64,000 nt of DNA, taken from the NCBI GenBank assembly GCA_963669155.1, contig OZ022580.1:18809736-18873735 (forward strand), in the 5' to 3' direction. The position numbers and the translations under genes were made by a program. This document shows, piece by piece, positions 41,801 to 56,339 of this stretch (its first letter is position 1; each line of letters begins with the position of its first letter). Below the pieces are notes generated by a model. That model searched no databases. It had not been told where the DNA came from and saw only the letters and a program-made list of their open reading frames with translations. The DNA is from Arbacia lixula. Lineage: Eukaryota > Echinodermata > Echinoidea > Arbacioida > Arbaciidae.

Positions 41801-44800
41801 ACAGTGATCGCAAAGCACAAAAAGTGTTACTAAGATTGTGAAATCCAGTGATCAATTAGCATTAAAATTCATTGTATGTATTGGCAAAAGATTTCTAGAA
41901 ATGACATATCATTGAATTCATCTTTAAATAATTATATAAACTGAACGGCATTTCCTATTTGCAAAGAAGAAAATTTCACGTCGACCAATTCAAAGGGCCC
42001 CTGTCATCAAAATATATGTTGACTTCTGTTGATGCAACTTAATATGTATATAACAAAATGACTAACTGTTCAATGGAAATGTGTCCTATATTCTTAAATA
42101 ATTTCTCTATATCTTTTTTCAGTACTGATAAGCCCCACCTCCAAAATATCCTCCAAATAAAGATTCCCCCTGTGACGTCATCAAAGGTAGAAATTAGCAG
42201 GATAGTATACATAATTTATACACAAACTCAACATTGCAATGACTACCTGCAAGTGCTTATGATACATAAATATATACATACTTCACATAGCTTGCACATT
42301 TCTGACATAAGGAAACGATTATTCCCACATGAAAGGTTGTTAGATGGTTTTGTGAGAAGAACAATGGAATAAGGGTCGGGATAGGTGTTAGTGCATCAAG
42401 AGATGGATGATAAACAGGGAAAGGACATAAATTATGCACCAGAAATAGAATTCATAGAAAGATGATATTGCAGAATCTCAAAATTACCCTTGTGACTTTC
42501 TAAAAGTCACAATTTTGCATTTAATGTGTGCTCACTCATGCATGACTGAATGGATTAATGGGATTTCCACACGGAAGTTAGTCAATGAATTCACAAACAC
42601 TTCTGCCAAATTATATTGCTCAACGTTTTTTTGATCAAAAGTTATACTATTGTGCTTGGGGGATTACTTTTTTTGTACCTTTTGTACATTTTTTTTCCTT
42701 GTAGTTTTCTGATTTTCTGGCTGCATAAAATGTATTTAGATAGTAATGCGTGATCAAGGAAAAGGCCTGACGGGCTCATATAAAGCAGTAAGGATAATAA
42801 TTTTGTGTACATGAACCTATACAAAATGTCGCTTTTTGTCAAATTTTGGTCTGACATGCGCTTCATTACAGAATGTTGCGTATCCTCTGAACGGAGTGTC
42901 CAATTTCTTAAAACATGGCCTCAAAAAGACACTTGAAAACGTAATAAAACGGCGTAACACTATATGCAGTGGTTGCATCAGTCGCGAATTTCGTACGGGG
43001 GGGGGGGGGGGGGGAATGCCACCCTCAACCGCCCCTCCCCCTCCCCCAGCCAGAATAGGATTAAATGCAAAACATGTCGATGTCTTTAGGAGAAAAAATG
43101 AAGGGATAGTGGAAACCACTACAAACTAGTATACATTCTTTGAAATCAATCACAAGTTTGAAATTCAAAAGAAAAACTTGAACGTATGTTACGTAAATTA
43201 CACACCCATTTTTAATACACGAGTTAACATTTTTGCCTTCAAGACTGCGGGTAATTACATGTACCTTCACATGTCCTGTTATCCGCTTGAAGAATAAACC
43301 CTTCGTAGCAAGAACAACTGAACGCTGGTTCATGATTGGTGCATTCCTGAGCGCAGTCGTCAGTACGTATCTGGCACTCATCAACGTCTATAAAAGGGCA
43401 AAAAATACAGGAAGGTTCGTTATTCCGAACGTTACGCGACAAATGCTCGGATTAACGAACCCTTTTTCGTTTTCGGACTAACGAGCATCGAGGTAGTAGG
43501 CAATTTACGTGTTTCGGAAATACGAACCTTCGAAATAAGGAATCGAACTGTAACCACAAGTGCCATGGTAAATAATACAGTATACAATATGAGATATCAC
43601 TCATTCTTAACCTGAGGAACACGCAAACGTCTATATCAATCTTTAATCACCTATTTATCAATATCCATATTTAAATGTGTTATCATTCAGCATTCAAGTT
43701 ATACATTATCTCTTTTGTTTTTCGAGAAATTCTGAGTTACTCTCATTTAGATCGTATCTAAACTACCCAAGGTACAATTATTAGAAGCATTCATACACAA
43801 ATATTTGACAACAAAAAGCACATTATTTGAACTATTCTTTTCACACACTGTGCAACTATCACAAATATCAGTGCGATGAAGACTTTAGCTGTGATGAAGT
43901 TATATATGACCCAATCACTGAAACTCACATATGATTATGTTACATATAATATACTTACCTGTACATGTGAAGCCATCACCCTCGTAATATTCGTCACATA
44001 GGCATGTATACGAGCCATTGGTGTTCGTACATGAAGCGTTAGGAGCACAGGGGCTGTTCTCACATTCGTTTATGTCTGTAAAACAACCACCGTGCATATT
44101 TAGATCAAGTTATGAAGTAAATCATGCTGCAGAAGCAATATCACACATTGATAAAGAGCAATGTCATTGCAATGTAATTGTTCGCATAATAAATGGATAT
44201 ATGGGTATATACCAAGGATAAATGTGGAAGCAGGAATAAAAAACCGACGCCCACACACGCACACATACACACACACACGAACGAACATACGCACAGCATA
44301 CGTACACTCACACAAAAACCAAGTACAATGCACACCTCGGAATATATTGTACAGTACAAGGTACAAATATGATGAACCACTTTTACTCAAAATAAAGCAT
44401 AGCATCGGAATGTAGGTCGGTTTTCATAATTGTTCCCACTTGAAGGTTTACCCTTCAACCATTCAAGTACACGCCCCACCCCCTTGTGTATAGCATTCAA
44501 ATGCTTGGAGAAAAGCATATAAACATGAACACTTAAACCCCTGTCTTACCCCCCCCCCCCCCCCCCCCCCGCGAAAGAAAATACTCACCCATACATGCAC
44601 CATCAGAGAAAGTATAACCGTCAGTACACGGGCACTCGTACGATCCTATCGTGTTGTTACACTCGGAACCAAATGGACAGGAAAACAGGGCTTCCACGAG
44701 GCATTCATCCACATCTGTAGTTTAACATTTAACATATTTTTATTAAAAATAAAAGTGTACATTTCCATATCCGCTAAATATCATTGGTTTGTAATGTGTG

Positions 44801-47800
44801 TTGGAGAGATTTTACAAGAAACAAGAAACCACTTGTATATATTATATTTAAGATACTTTTTTAAATCTTCATCTGTAAGCAGGTCTTGAGGTAAGGTGTC
44901 CCGTTCACAAAAAAAAAGTTATGTAGAAGGCTAGATGAATCAGCATTAAACCAAAGTATACCAGGTACGAACACTAAAAGTCCCATGGTCATAGTTCCAC
45001 TAATGACTTCAGGAAGATTGAAAACACAACCTTCTTTTCAAGCGACAAATAGTCATAGAACTTATACTATAATCAGCATAACGTGTGCTTTGCTCTGGCA
45101 TCATCTTTATCATTGTCCCCCCTCGTTTCCTGTAGTTTTAGATTTTTTGTTTATTTCGGAAAGAAGGGGGTGTGTTTTCCGGTGTTGCACCCAGTGCAAT
45201 CGAAATTTTTCAATATGGTGCGGAGAGGCGTGATGATATTCGCTGATTCGTTATCGCTAGGCTGCAGGAAATGCTGAATTTAGGACGACCCGCCCAATAG
45301 TCCAGTCGTAATCTAGCAGTCAATATCATTCGGCTTAAAATCATTTTTATTTTTACTTTTGTGAAGGGAGTCTTACCAGCCTTTACCAACTTTTTCTTAC
45401 CAGCAAGGAGACCTCAATGTCTGCTGTCTAAATGCTCTCCGAAGAAAGAAATTCTCGAAGCATTATGATAGCCCATCGCACAAATTACAAGATCCTTTCG
45501 AAAATGACTTTTGCACCCAAGGTTTGATCATGAAGACAACTATTTCATTTAATAGACTAGATCATCAACAAAGGTCAATTGAACGGAAACGTCTGTCCAC
45601 CAGTCTACTAACAATGTCTTTCCACCTGGCTGCTATGACTTGTTCCTATGATCAGAAAGGTTTTCATGCACTTCGTATAAATAAATTGTTGTGGTTTCGC
45701 ATAACACCGTAAGCGAGGTTAAGAATGGCATTGGCTTAAAAAAAACATTCATATAACATGAAATTGAAAAGAATGATTTATTGCCTCACCTGTACAATTC
45801 CGTTGATCTTCTTGGAGCATCCAGCCTTCATTACAAACACAACTAAAACTCCCAGCATTGTTAGTGCAGTTGTGCTGACACGGGCTGTCGCCCTCACACT
45901 CATTGACATCTGAAACAAAACAACAACGCATATGGAAAAGTTTGCCTTTATTTCGTCCATTTAATCGGAGCCCCCAAACCCACTTCGCACGCAAACCGGC
46001 CATTAAATTCAGGCGTGGAGTCAGTCTACACAGCGGCCTCATCAATGATGAGAGATAGACATGATAGAGGTGAGCGCGTTCCACGGAGGGGCGACACACG
46101 GGTATTGTACTTGTATTCACGTACAGTGTGTAAACGCGTACGAGATGCATGGTATTTGATGGTAGTACCTGTATTGTGTCGAGTTTCTGAACTTATGTGC
46201 ATTTAGACATTTGTACGTTATGTGATGTTTTTAAATCATTACGTGGACATGCATTTCCAATTTTGTATAAATCACGTTTTAAATTACAATCCGTCCGGTC
46301 AGCATCACGTTGTTCCTTGCGCACTAACAATGTGAGATCCCTACCATACATCACAGTTTCGACGGAAACCCGACATGTTCAAGGGTACAAATCTCACTTG
46401 TCCTAGAAAGAAGTATACTCTTATACCTATGTATTTCATCTGCAGATGCTATCTTCTCAGATAAATATGGTTGCAGTTTGTGAATCATAGAATCAAAGCC
46501 GAAAATGGAAGCAAAATCACAGGGTTTTACAGTGAGAAGTCGACGTGATCATACATAACCGCAGTCAATCATTCTTACGCTATTTTCAGTATTGCGCGCG
46601 CTCGTACGGCTATATACAAACAATAAATAAATGGGGCGACGTAAGCGCGCGCGCTGCATGAATTATCGAGCAATCATCCAATCAAAAACATTTTAACCTC
46701 ATAAGCACCGTCAATATCTAAGCTCTGTTTTGACGTGCGACGTGCTAGTGTGCTAAAAATGGCCCACACAATCAGATTTGGTGCTGGATTGAAGGCGGCA
46801 TGTTCTCCCTCAAATGGCCGAAATGCTCCTTCCTTCCATACAGAATGAGAAATTAAGATTTTACAAGAGCTCATCTGAAGCTCAATTTTGGTCCCAAAAT
46901 GAGTTCAGAGCTCGACAAAAACAATTTATTTGAAATTGAAAATTCGAAATCTCCGCTTTCATCACATTTCCATTACCCAAATTTGTTGGTCAACGGATTT
47001 TGAAATATCATGTTGAGTGTATGGTTTGGTATATTAATATACTTGTGTAAAATTGATGATCCGTAGAAATGAATGTGTATATACCCATATACCCTAAAAT
47101 CCAGGTATATCACACACATTATACGACATTACCCTTACATGACTTTAATCAGTCCGTGAGGAAGTCGCACGAGTTTGCCAAGGATGTCATGCTTTATCCC
47201 TGCGTTTTTACACCGAAAACGCGCAAAAATCCCTTAAATTTCGTTATCCGGTGCATGACAGTTTGAGTTTACCTGTGCAGGTCATGTTGTCGTCTTCCAG
47301 AAAGTACCCTTCTCTACATGAGCAATAGTAACCACCATCAGTGTTGGAACAGTTGTGTAGACATCCATGTCCCTCTCCCGAACACTCGTTAATATCTGTT
47401 CAGAAATAGACAAATTATTAATAGTTGTTCTTCCAACGTGACGTGGCGTCAGCTGGGCTGTCCAGACGACAACACCAATTACTAACACTGCTGTTAATGA
47501 TGATAATACTCAGTTTTGATGTAGTGCTTGATGTGAAATAGTATCATCTCTATGCACTTTGCGATCTTAATTCTCCGGTCAACAGAGATCTTTGTGACAC
47601 CTGTCCGTTTCCAAGGGACCATTCAGGATCACGGCAGCCACTAAATCGTACTCATTCCATTCCTATTGTGTACCCATGCATACACCTGGGTTAAGAGCAG
47701 CAATGTGAATTACGAATTTTTGCTGCAGTACACAAGTGTCATGGATGGGGTTGAAACATGGGACCTCGAGACCTCCACAGAGTGCTGGAGTGTGCAAAAC

Positions 47801-50800
47801 ACATCAAAGAGTGAAAGCACCTGGTAAGGTTTAAATCCTAGTATGTGAAGCAAGAGCTAGCTGTAACAACGTCAGTACATACACATATGTAAAAAAAGAA
47901 GGATGTCCGAATACCCACAGAAAATCACGCTTTGAACATTTCACGAGCTATTCATGAAGTAATGCAACCAGCATTGGAACAGTTCTTATTTATTAAGCAC
48001 TGATGTATATATATATATATATATATATATTATATTTTCTCTGTTAAGCTGAATACTGAATGGTAATGAAACATTTCGTGAGAATATACCGTTGCATGTG
48101 AAGCCGTCTTCGTCGAGATCATATCCATCTTCACACGAACAGGTGTAGTTCCCATCGATGTTGTTGCAAAGTTGGAGACATAGCGCCTCGTTATTCTCAC
48201 ATTCATCGATATCTACAAGGGTGTTAAACAAAAATCATGAAAATATTGTTCCTCTCAGCCACGATTTGCAGCTGTCGTCCCGCTAACATTTTTTTTTTCA
48301 AAATAGTTTGTACATTATATCCTCTGGAATCAACGGTTACATCAATTTCCTTGACCCGAATTCATGTTTTCTAGGCTTGAAAAAAAAAAAAAACTTTGAA
48401 GCTGTGTCAAACCTTGAACCATCTGGATCCTTGAGAAAGCTGAAAACCAGAAAGGATATATTTAAATAGGAACAAAACTGAGAGTGAAAACGAAAGAAAT
48501 GAAGCTGCATGATATACTAATTTCAAGTAATGCTACACACGAATATGCAGTGCAAGTAGTCTGCATGTTAAACACAATGTGTATAAAATACATTGACATG
48601 TACTCTTGGCAAGAACATCTGATAGAATCACGAACACTTCCTTCATCGACATATTCCAAGCCAAGAATATGAATATCTACGAAGAAGATCCATAGCTGCG
48701 CAGGATAATTACTTCTCTTAGTATTACAACAGTACATTTTATGCCAACAATTGTATGGAATATATCTCAAATATTAGAAATTAGGCCAGAAAGCGTCATA
48801 TCATGACGAATTATGTGTAGAACGCCTATTTTTGTATTAGAGGTGTGCTTACCCATGCACGTTCTTAAGTCATTGTTGAGTGTATATCCATCGTCGCACA
48901 TACAGTCATAGCTTCCGTTAGTATTCGCACAAATCATTTCACAGCCGTGATCTCCAAGACACTCATTGGAGTCTGTGCGGGGAAATGGAAATCATGTTAA
49001 TTAAAATATTTTTAAAAGGTTAATAGGTTAGTTAGATTCCATCATAATATGCCATATCAGGGTCTTAATGATATATTAGACTGAAAGATCGATACATCTA
49101 TACATCAGTTATTAAATATCTGAACTCAATATTCTAGCCGACACTACGCTCATCGTCATAATAAGCAGTATCAGTGTGTGGACGATATATATTTTTACAT
49201 CCAAATCCATAGCCTGAATATATAATTCAGTGATATTTTTTAGTTGGGCTACGTTGGAGATTCGTGTTCTCCGAATACTGGGCTGAGATTGAAGGACGTG
49301 TAAACATGGCACATAGACCAATAAAGGTGTACAATCAAAACTCACACACAAAAAAAAAACCGTTCGGGAAATAATGCACATTCGTGATAACCGTCTGCAT
49401 ATCTTTAAATGAGCACGGCGGTCGGAAGCCCAATAATATCGTGTAAAAATATTTATAAGAAACAGTTACAGTAAGAAACAATTACCTGAGCAGGATACGC
49501 TGTCGTTATTGAGGGAAAACCCTGTATAACAGCCACATGACGATGATGCCAGCCCGTCGATGCACACCTGGCTGCAGTTATTTCCTACTTCTAAGCACTC
49601 ATTGATCTCTGTTGAACGATACCAACACTCATGAGATAAATAAGCACGTTGATCATATCTTTTTTTTTCTATTGCCACAAGTTTGTTAAATGTGGTCTCT
49701 TTAATTGTGAGAAATTTGTTACAAAGCGCATAACGAACGTTGTATACTGCTCATAACTCAAGTTATCAGATTCGAACAGTAATAACATGAATTCAGTTAA
49801 TAAGGGTGTATGAAGATTTACAGTCATCGGAGCCTTCGGCGCATATTGTTTCCTCGGAGTGAATCTGAGTACAGCAAGATTGATTCTGACGCGCAGGCAG
49901 GGGCAGCAACATGACTCCAAATCAAATCAATCGGTTAGTAAACGTAGCCATAGGCCAATCACTGTGCTCCGGTAATAGTTGAAAATATATTTTTCTTTTA
50001 CTTGAAGGATAAACGCCGCCTTCATGTATATTTTTGACTACCAAACAGTATTGTAAAAAGAGAACTGATCAATTGATTATACAGTAGCATTCGGAATAAA
50101 CAGCGTTTTTTTTATGTATGAGCCAAAGAAAAATATGAATTAGAACAGAGGATCGAGCATGAGATACAGCTCGTTAAAAAGATACTATTCCACCTTTATC
50201 AAAATAGCTTTCGTAGTCACTAGCAGAGTAATTATCATCAAAAACTCGTTATGTGGCATGTGCTGAACGTATCGTATTTATGCATATGAACTCAAATTGC
50301 ACACAATGACCTCATACACTGTACACTTCGTTACCCATGAGTGTTAGTAATTATTCATTCATTGACTTTTTATCCTTTTGACATTATTGAAATCTTTGAG
50401 ACGAGGCATGAAACTCAATTGATACATGCTAGGCAATATTTTAAAGATTATGTGTAGTTGTTCATATTGCTTTTGTCCCAACAATCCTTGGCATGAGTTG
50501 CAAAGTATTAATGCCAACTCACCAACACACCCTGCATCCGCTTCTCTAAAGCCTACGCCGCACGTACAGGTGTAACTACCCTCAGTATTATCGCATATTC
50601 CACCGGGGCCGCATATATCCGTGAAAACCTCACATTCGTTGATATCTGGATAGAAAGAAACACACATAGTTATTCATGAGAACAAACAATTTCCCTATTG
50701 AATGAAACAATTTATTTCTACTCCTTATTTTCCTCAACCCTTTGTGTGCCAGGAAAACTGATGCTCTATCGGATTTTACTGAAAATATCCGTGCAAAAAT

Positions 50801-53800
50801 GCATAGATTGTCCATGAAGAGTTCAGTAATGAACAACTAGGGGTCGTTAAAACCCTCCGTTTCCCACCCCTTCTATTTCTAGCTTTTGTAGAACACAGGT
50901 AATACCGTCATGTCTCTCTTACTCTTACTTCATACTATCTGCTAATTTTAAACTTGTATTTGTCAATTTTACACACATGAACTAGCAGCACATGTAAATC
51001 CAGAGCGCTTTAGGATGACATAATGGCATATTCTCAAACTGATACTTGACAGTAGCAATGAGCACGGCACTGCAGTGTAGAATGACATGATGGCATGTTC
51101 CCTACCTGATAGTTCACAGTAACCATGAACATGGCACTGCAGTGTAGAATGGCACAATGGCACATTCTCAACCAGATACTTCACAGTAGCATTGATCATG
51201 GCACTGCAGTGTCGGGTGACAAAATGGCATATTCTCAATCTGATACTTCACAGAGGCAATGATCATGAAAATGCAGTGTTGCCGTTAATACGACTCCCAT
51301 TACATTTACCACTTCTATTTATAACCTTTAACGGCATCGACTTCAAATTTTAGGGAAATTTTTATTTGTATAGTACACAAAAGGTGGGTAGTATCATAAG
51401 TGGTCCACAAACCGGCCCCTATCCTTGAAACCGGCCCCCGCGTATTTCTGCGCAGTGCGCGTTATCGAAGGTTGGATGCGCGATTTATTATGTATTTACG
51501 CATTAGTAAACCAAATGCAAGATTTTCGGAAGCAAAATTCGACAAAATGTGCACTTATTTGGCAATTGCACATTTTCGTTCGAAACATCTCCGTTTTTCA
51601 ACTTGCGTTCGTACTTCCGTGATTTTCTCGTCGATCGCCGAAACTTTCCCGTCATTTTTTCACTGCACTGGAACGAGCATGATCGAGACGCAATACTGGT
51701 GAAATGTCGCCACTGTACTCGTCGGATTGACGGAGATATCGCACATTATCGGTAGGGGCCGGTTTCAAGGTTCAGTGATGTGAATGTGCGACGATTTATC
51801 GAGCGATATTCGAAGCGCAATTTCTCCGAAATTTTATCGTTAATCTTCAATCCAAAAATAGTTTTTGAAAGAACATTATTTTGCTGATTTGTGTGTGAAA
51901 TTTTAGAATTTTATTTGGTTATCTTGGAATGAAAATATTCAAAAGAAAACAAGGGGGCCGGTTTGAGGCACCCGCATCATACTAACCATAAGCAACATCG
52001 CTGTTTGGTTCAAGACGAAATGTCCCCTGGTTCTCAGTCAGACCGTTGTAAAAGAGTTCTTCTAGCACGGTCATATTGATGGCATTGCTTGTGGGAACGT
52101 CTATGCGGAATGTGACCTGTATCGGTCCATCAGTTGCTGTGAAGTTATAGATTGAGACCGCTAGCACATCGCTAGCTGAGTCCGTGGAATTCAGCAACAA
52201 GAAAACCTAGAGAGGTAAGTACCGTAAATATCAAGAGTTACAAATCCGAACATTAATTATAGCACATGCTGTCCGGAAAAGAGGAGCTCTTGATAAATAG
52301 GGCTTTACATTTAGCTTATTAATTGGGAAGGGTGGTTCCTCTGACGGCTTTGGCCGAAAGCTTATTATTTTATCTCCCTTGTTTAATATACAACTAACCT
52401 ATGTGCTGCTATGATCTGGTAAATCTATGAACGAGGTGGGGCGAAATATCACCATTACCCGAGGCTTAAGCCGAGTAATGGTCATTTTGCCCCCACCGAG
52501 GTGATAGATTTACCAGTTCATAGCATGCATCACATTGATTAGTTGTTTTATATCACTCATCGACAATGACAAAATAAAATATATTCTATTGAAAATTATG
52601 CGAAAGGTAGCGCAGTTTCATAATGTTCATTTTGTTTCCTTACGTCTAGGAACGTACAAACGCACATATTTTGGTAATATCGCGTACTAGTGTGTACGTG
52701 CGCGCGCGCAGTACTGTAGGCCTACTGTAGGTACGTATTGACGGTGCGGTATTTTCATGGTTGCCTACCAACAGTTGCTAATGACGCGACACTGAGACAG
52801 AAGCGCACGCGTAACACGCGTAGCCATGAGCTAGTTGGTTTGGATACATCCCGACCGGCCGTGATATAGTACTTTGCCCATCCATCACAAAATACATTGC
52901 GCGAGCTGGTTATGAGTGATATAATTTAAAATAAGTATAATAGAGAATATTTATGTTGACTGCATTGTATTTCTATCAGTAAAAAGGAAACACGTTATGG
53001 TCATTCTGGCAATTAAAAAGGTGGTTGAACTTTGACCTTTTACATAAATACAAATAAGAGGATTCCTCTATCTAAAGTTTGGAGTTGATGTGACTGAAGA
53101 TATCGAGTTTTTAAGTTTCAACTCCACCAGCACGAATTCTTAATCCATACTTCTTTTAAATATCTAACGCGCACTTTAATGTGTGAAACCCCTATACCAA
53201 AAAGAAAGAGCAAAGGCAAAAGCAAACGACGGACGTACAAATACAACCACGCAACAGTGCATCCGACGATTTTCTAGAACAGGCATAATTAACATTGCCT
53301 GGGAGCTGGTCGAGCATGTACATTTCTCTTTCAAACGGACTCACTTGATAAATGCCGCATTGTTTCCTCCACTGTTTGCTACAACAATAAAGTTGGCAGA
53401 CTTGCATAAACACATAAAGCTGGACCGCATATGTTGTCTTACTCTCAGTACAAAGATACTTACAAACCGTGTTCCACGTGCATATCCTGTGAACAAAGTT
53501 CATGGCATGAGCATTTCTAACTAAAAAAAAAGTTAATGCATTACAAAGGATACGGGCAATATCATACATTAGTGAACAAATTCAAAAATTTCAAATGTTT
53601 GTTTATGAGGCTACAAAGTTCAATGTTAGTTTATATTTTTGTTATGTTGTATGTTTTGAGAGTGCTTTCATTCGCGCCCATTTTTAGCATTCAAATCTTG
53701 TTTTATCATTTCCTTTTGATACTGCAATCCAACCTTCAGGTATTGACATGTAACAATTAAAAGAAAATCAATTAAATCAATTAAAATCAATTAAAAGAAA

Positions 53801-56307
53801 TCATATCAATGCATCTTTTTACAGCACTAAAAATATATTGGGAAAGGTACCATAAATGTAAGGTAGTAAATCGTGAAATTACCCTTAAGGAGTATTTACT
53901 CACATCAGCAATAAGATCCCTCTGCGTGGAATCCGAAGCTAAACTCTCAGGGTAGACCGATACGCTTAATCCTTTGATGGAGCTAAACATGACACTTAGG
54001 TACAGCGTGTTGGAAGCTATGGAGGAAAAAAAGAACATCGCACAGTTATTTATGAAATACCGAAACTAAAATATTATCTGTAACATCGGATACTTGAATG
54101 TCAAGTGTAAAGTCAGAAACGCAATTTAAATGTGTGCAGTCGAAAAATATTAATTCATGCCTGAAAATCTAATACATTTTCCTTAATCTCTACAAAGCAC
54201 AACATAATCAACCATCAATATATCACTGAACAATAGCTGACTGAATTTATAGAAAATGTACTGATGAAAGCAGCATGAGGTCATCAGCAATCAATGAAAC
54301 TCACGTTGGCACATATCGTTAATATCGATAGTCATGTCCATGCAGTCGCATCTGAAAGAGCCAATTGTGTTAACGCAAGTTGTGTCATTGGTACAGTCGT
54401 GAGTGCCTTCTGTACACTCATTAATATCTGGAATAGAATCGGAAATGTTATGGAAGAAAAATCAAATACAGAACAGGAAGATTCTTCGAAAATGATAAAT
54501 GTAGAAATACCTTTATTGAACCATGCAATAAACTACAAGCTTACTACATAATTCTGAAAATCTACCGGTAAGATTTGCATAGTGAATGAGACGTGTCATA
54601 ACAAATTCATTATGAAGTGGAACGACCTGAATTACAATACAATTGCCGTTACAAATTGTATGAATGTGACAAAGAATATGATTATTTTGTAATCATGATT
54701 ATAATTCCGTCCGCATATTTACCAATGCACTCCTTAGGCGATGAGTTGGTGTAGCCCTCTTTGCATGAACAGTTGAAATCTCCAGGTGTATTCATGCATG
54801 TCGACAATTCTTCTTCACACGAATCCACGGTATTTGCACATTCATCATAATCTGGTCAATGAATAGACAACGAATCATGTTAGGAATGCAAACCAGAAAT
54901 ATATATATATATATATGATATATATTTGTATGTTTATATTTCAGCACAGTTTAATGTACCTGTAGAAAAAAAAATACTTACACATTTCCTTTGCTTAGGG
55001 AAAATTTGAAGCTCTTTTATTAATATTTGGGTGTGTGTGAGTGTGTGTGTCAGGAAACTAACAAATATATTTTGCAAATCCAATAGTCCTATTTGTGGTT
55101 GAACAGTGGATCTCATGTAATTCACACGAATATATATTGGAGAAAATACAAATAAACGTAAGACGTAGCATGTCTGTCGAAGTCGGGGAGCTGCCCCAGG
55201 CCCGTTTTTTTTTTTTTTTTTTGTTACCACAGAACATGATAGATCATCCTAGAAAATGTTGTGAACACTAATATATACCTGTGCAGGTTCCATTGTCGTC
55301 AACATAACCAGTGTGGCACGTGCAGAAAGCAGACCCAATTGTGTTTGTACAGTTTGAGTTCGTTCCGCAAAAGTTCATGTTATCACATTCATTCATGTCT
55401 GCGTAAAAAGAAATGATGATACAGGGAGAAAATTCAAAGAAATCACCAAACACATGCTTAGCTGTAAATTTGGTGCTTTGTCAACAGTGGGTATAAAAAC
55501 AAATTAGACGTATAAACTAACAAATGCATTTGTTAAATTATATAATTTTCCTAGAAGTGATTTGTCTCATTCCAGCAAGACAGCACCCGACTTGTAGAAT
55601 CGGTTTTGCATCGTAAAAGTGCTCTGTACCTTTATGGTACAGCACGTTAAAATGAATATATTGTACTGGGAAGACAAAACACCTTTAAAAGGGCCCGAAC
55701 ACTTTGAAGATTTGTGATATGAGGGCATATCACTTTCAGAAAGTTTCTAAAATTCGGCAATAGACCTTGGTAGGAAGATTGCTCATGATCATCATTTTCA
55801 TTGTTTGTCTTTCCAGTACAGTTAATTTCCTTTAACGTACTTCAGTCGAATTAATACTTAATCTTTTTTATAAGTACGCATGGAACAAGTCCTTGGTCAC
55901 GCTGAACATAAAAATTATGGATGCCTTGGTGCTTAATCTAAAAGTTCGTCTGAAAAGAACAATGCTTTACATTTTCTATCAAATCTTGAATATTCCACAT
56001 AAAGATGATTTTGCTCTGACAATGGCATACCATGGTTAAGTTTCCCCATATATATATATATATATATATATAAATGTAAGAAATTATACATATACAACAG
56101 CTTTGGCAACTCTTTTATTTGAATATTTTGTGAAAGAAATGGATGAAGAGAACAATGGTAGGTGTAGCTTAAATCAAGGTTCCCCAGAGCTATCTACCCT
56201 TTGGAAAAATTGGTGATGCCGAAAAAATGTCTCTGCCGGGAATCGAACCCGGGCCCCCAGCTTTGAACGCCGGTGCCTTAACCACTAGAACACTAGACCA
56301 CTAGACC

Positions 56308-56339
<32 letters not shown>

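Noticed and set aside
47690-47830. Second tRNA-derived SINE (B-box-like ggttgaaacatggg segment)
   Set aside because: The B box is imperfect and no A box or tail could be placed.
49822-49914. Possible extra 93-bp exon with three cysteines between exons 17 and 18, phase 1-1
   Set aside because: The size would keep the frame, but the acceptor has a poor pyrimidine tract, the donor is weak (GTAAAT), and the peptide does not form an EGF domain.
56228-56298. Selenocysteine or suppressor tRNA gene
   Set aside because: The UCA anticodon is suggestive, but the acceptor stem is broken after four pairs, there is no long variable arm, and the head is joined to a SINE-like body.
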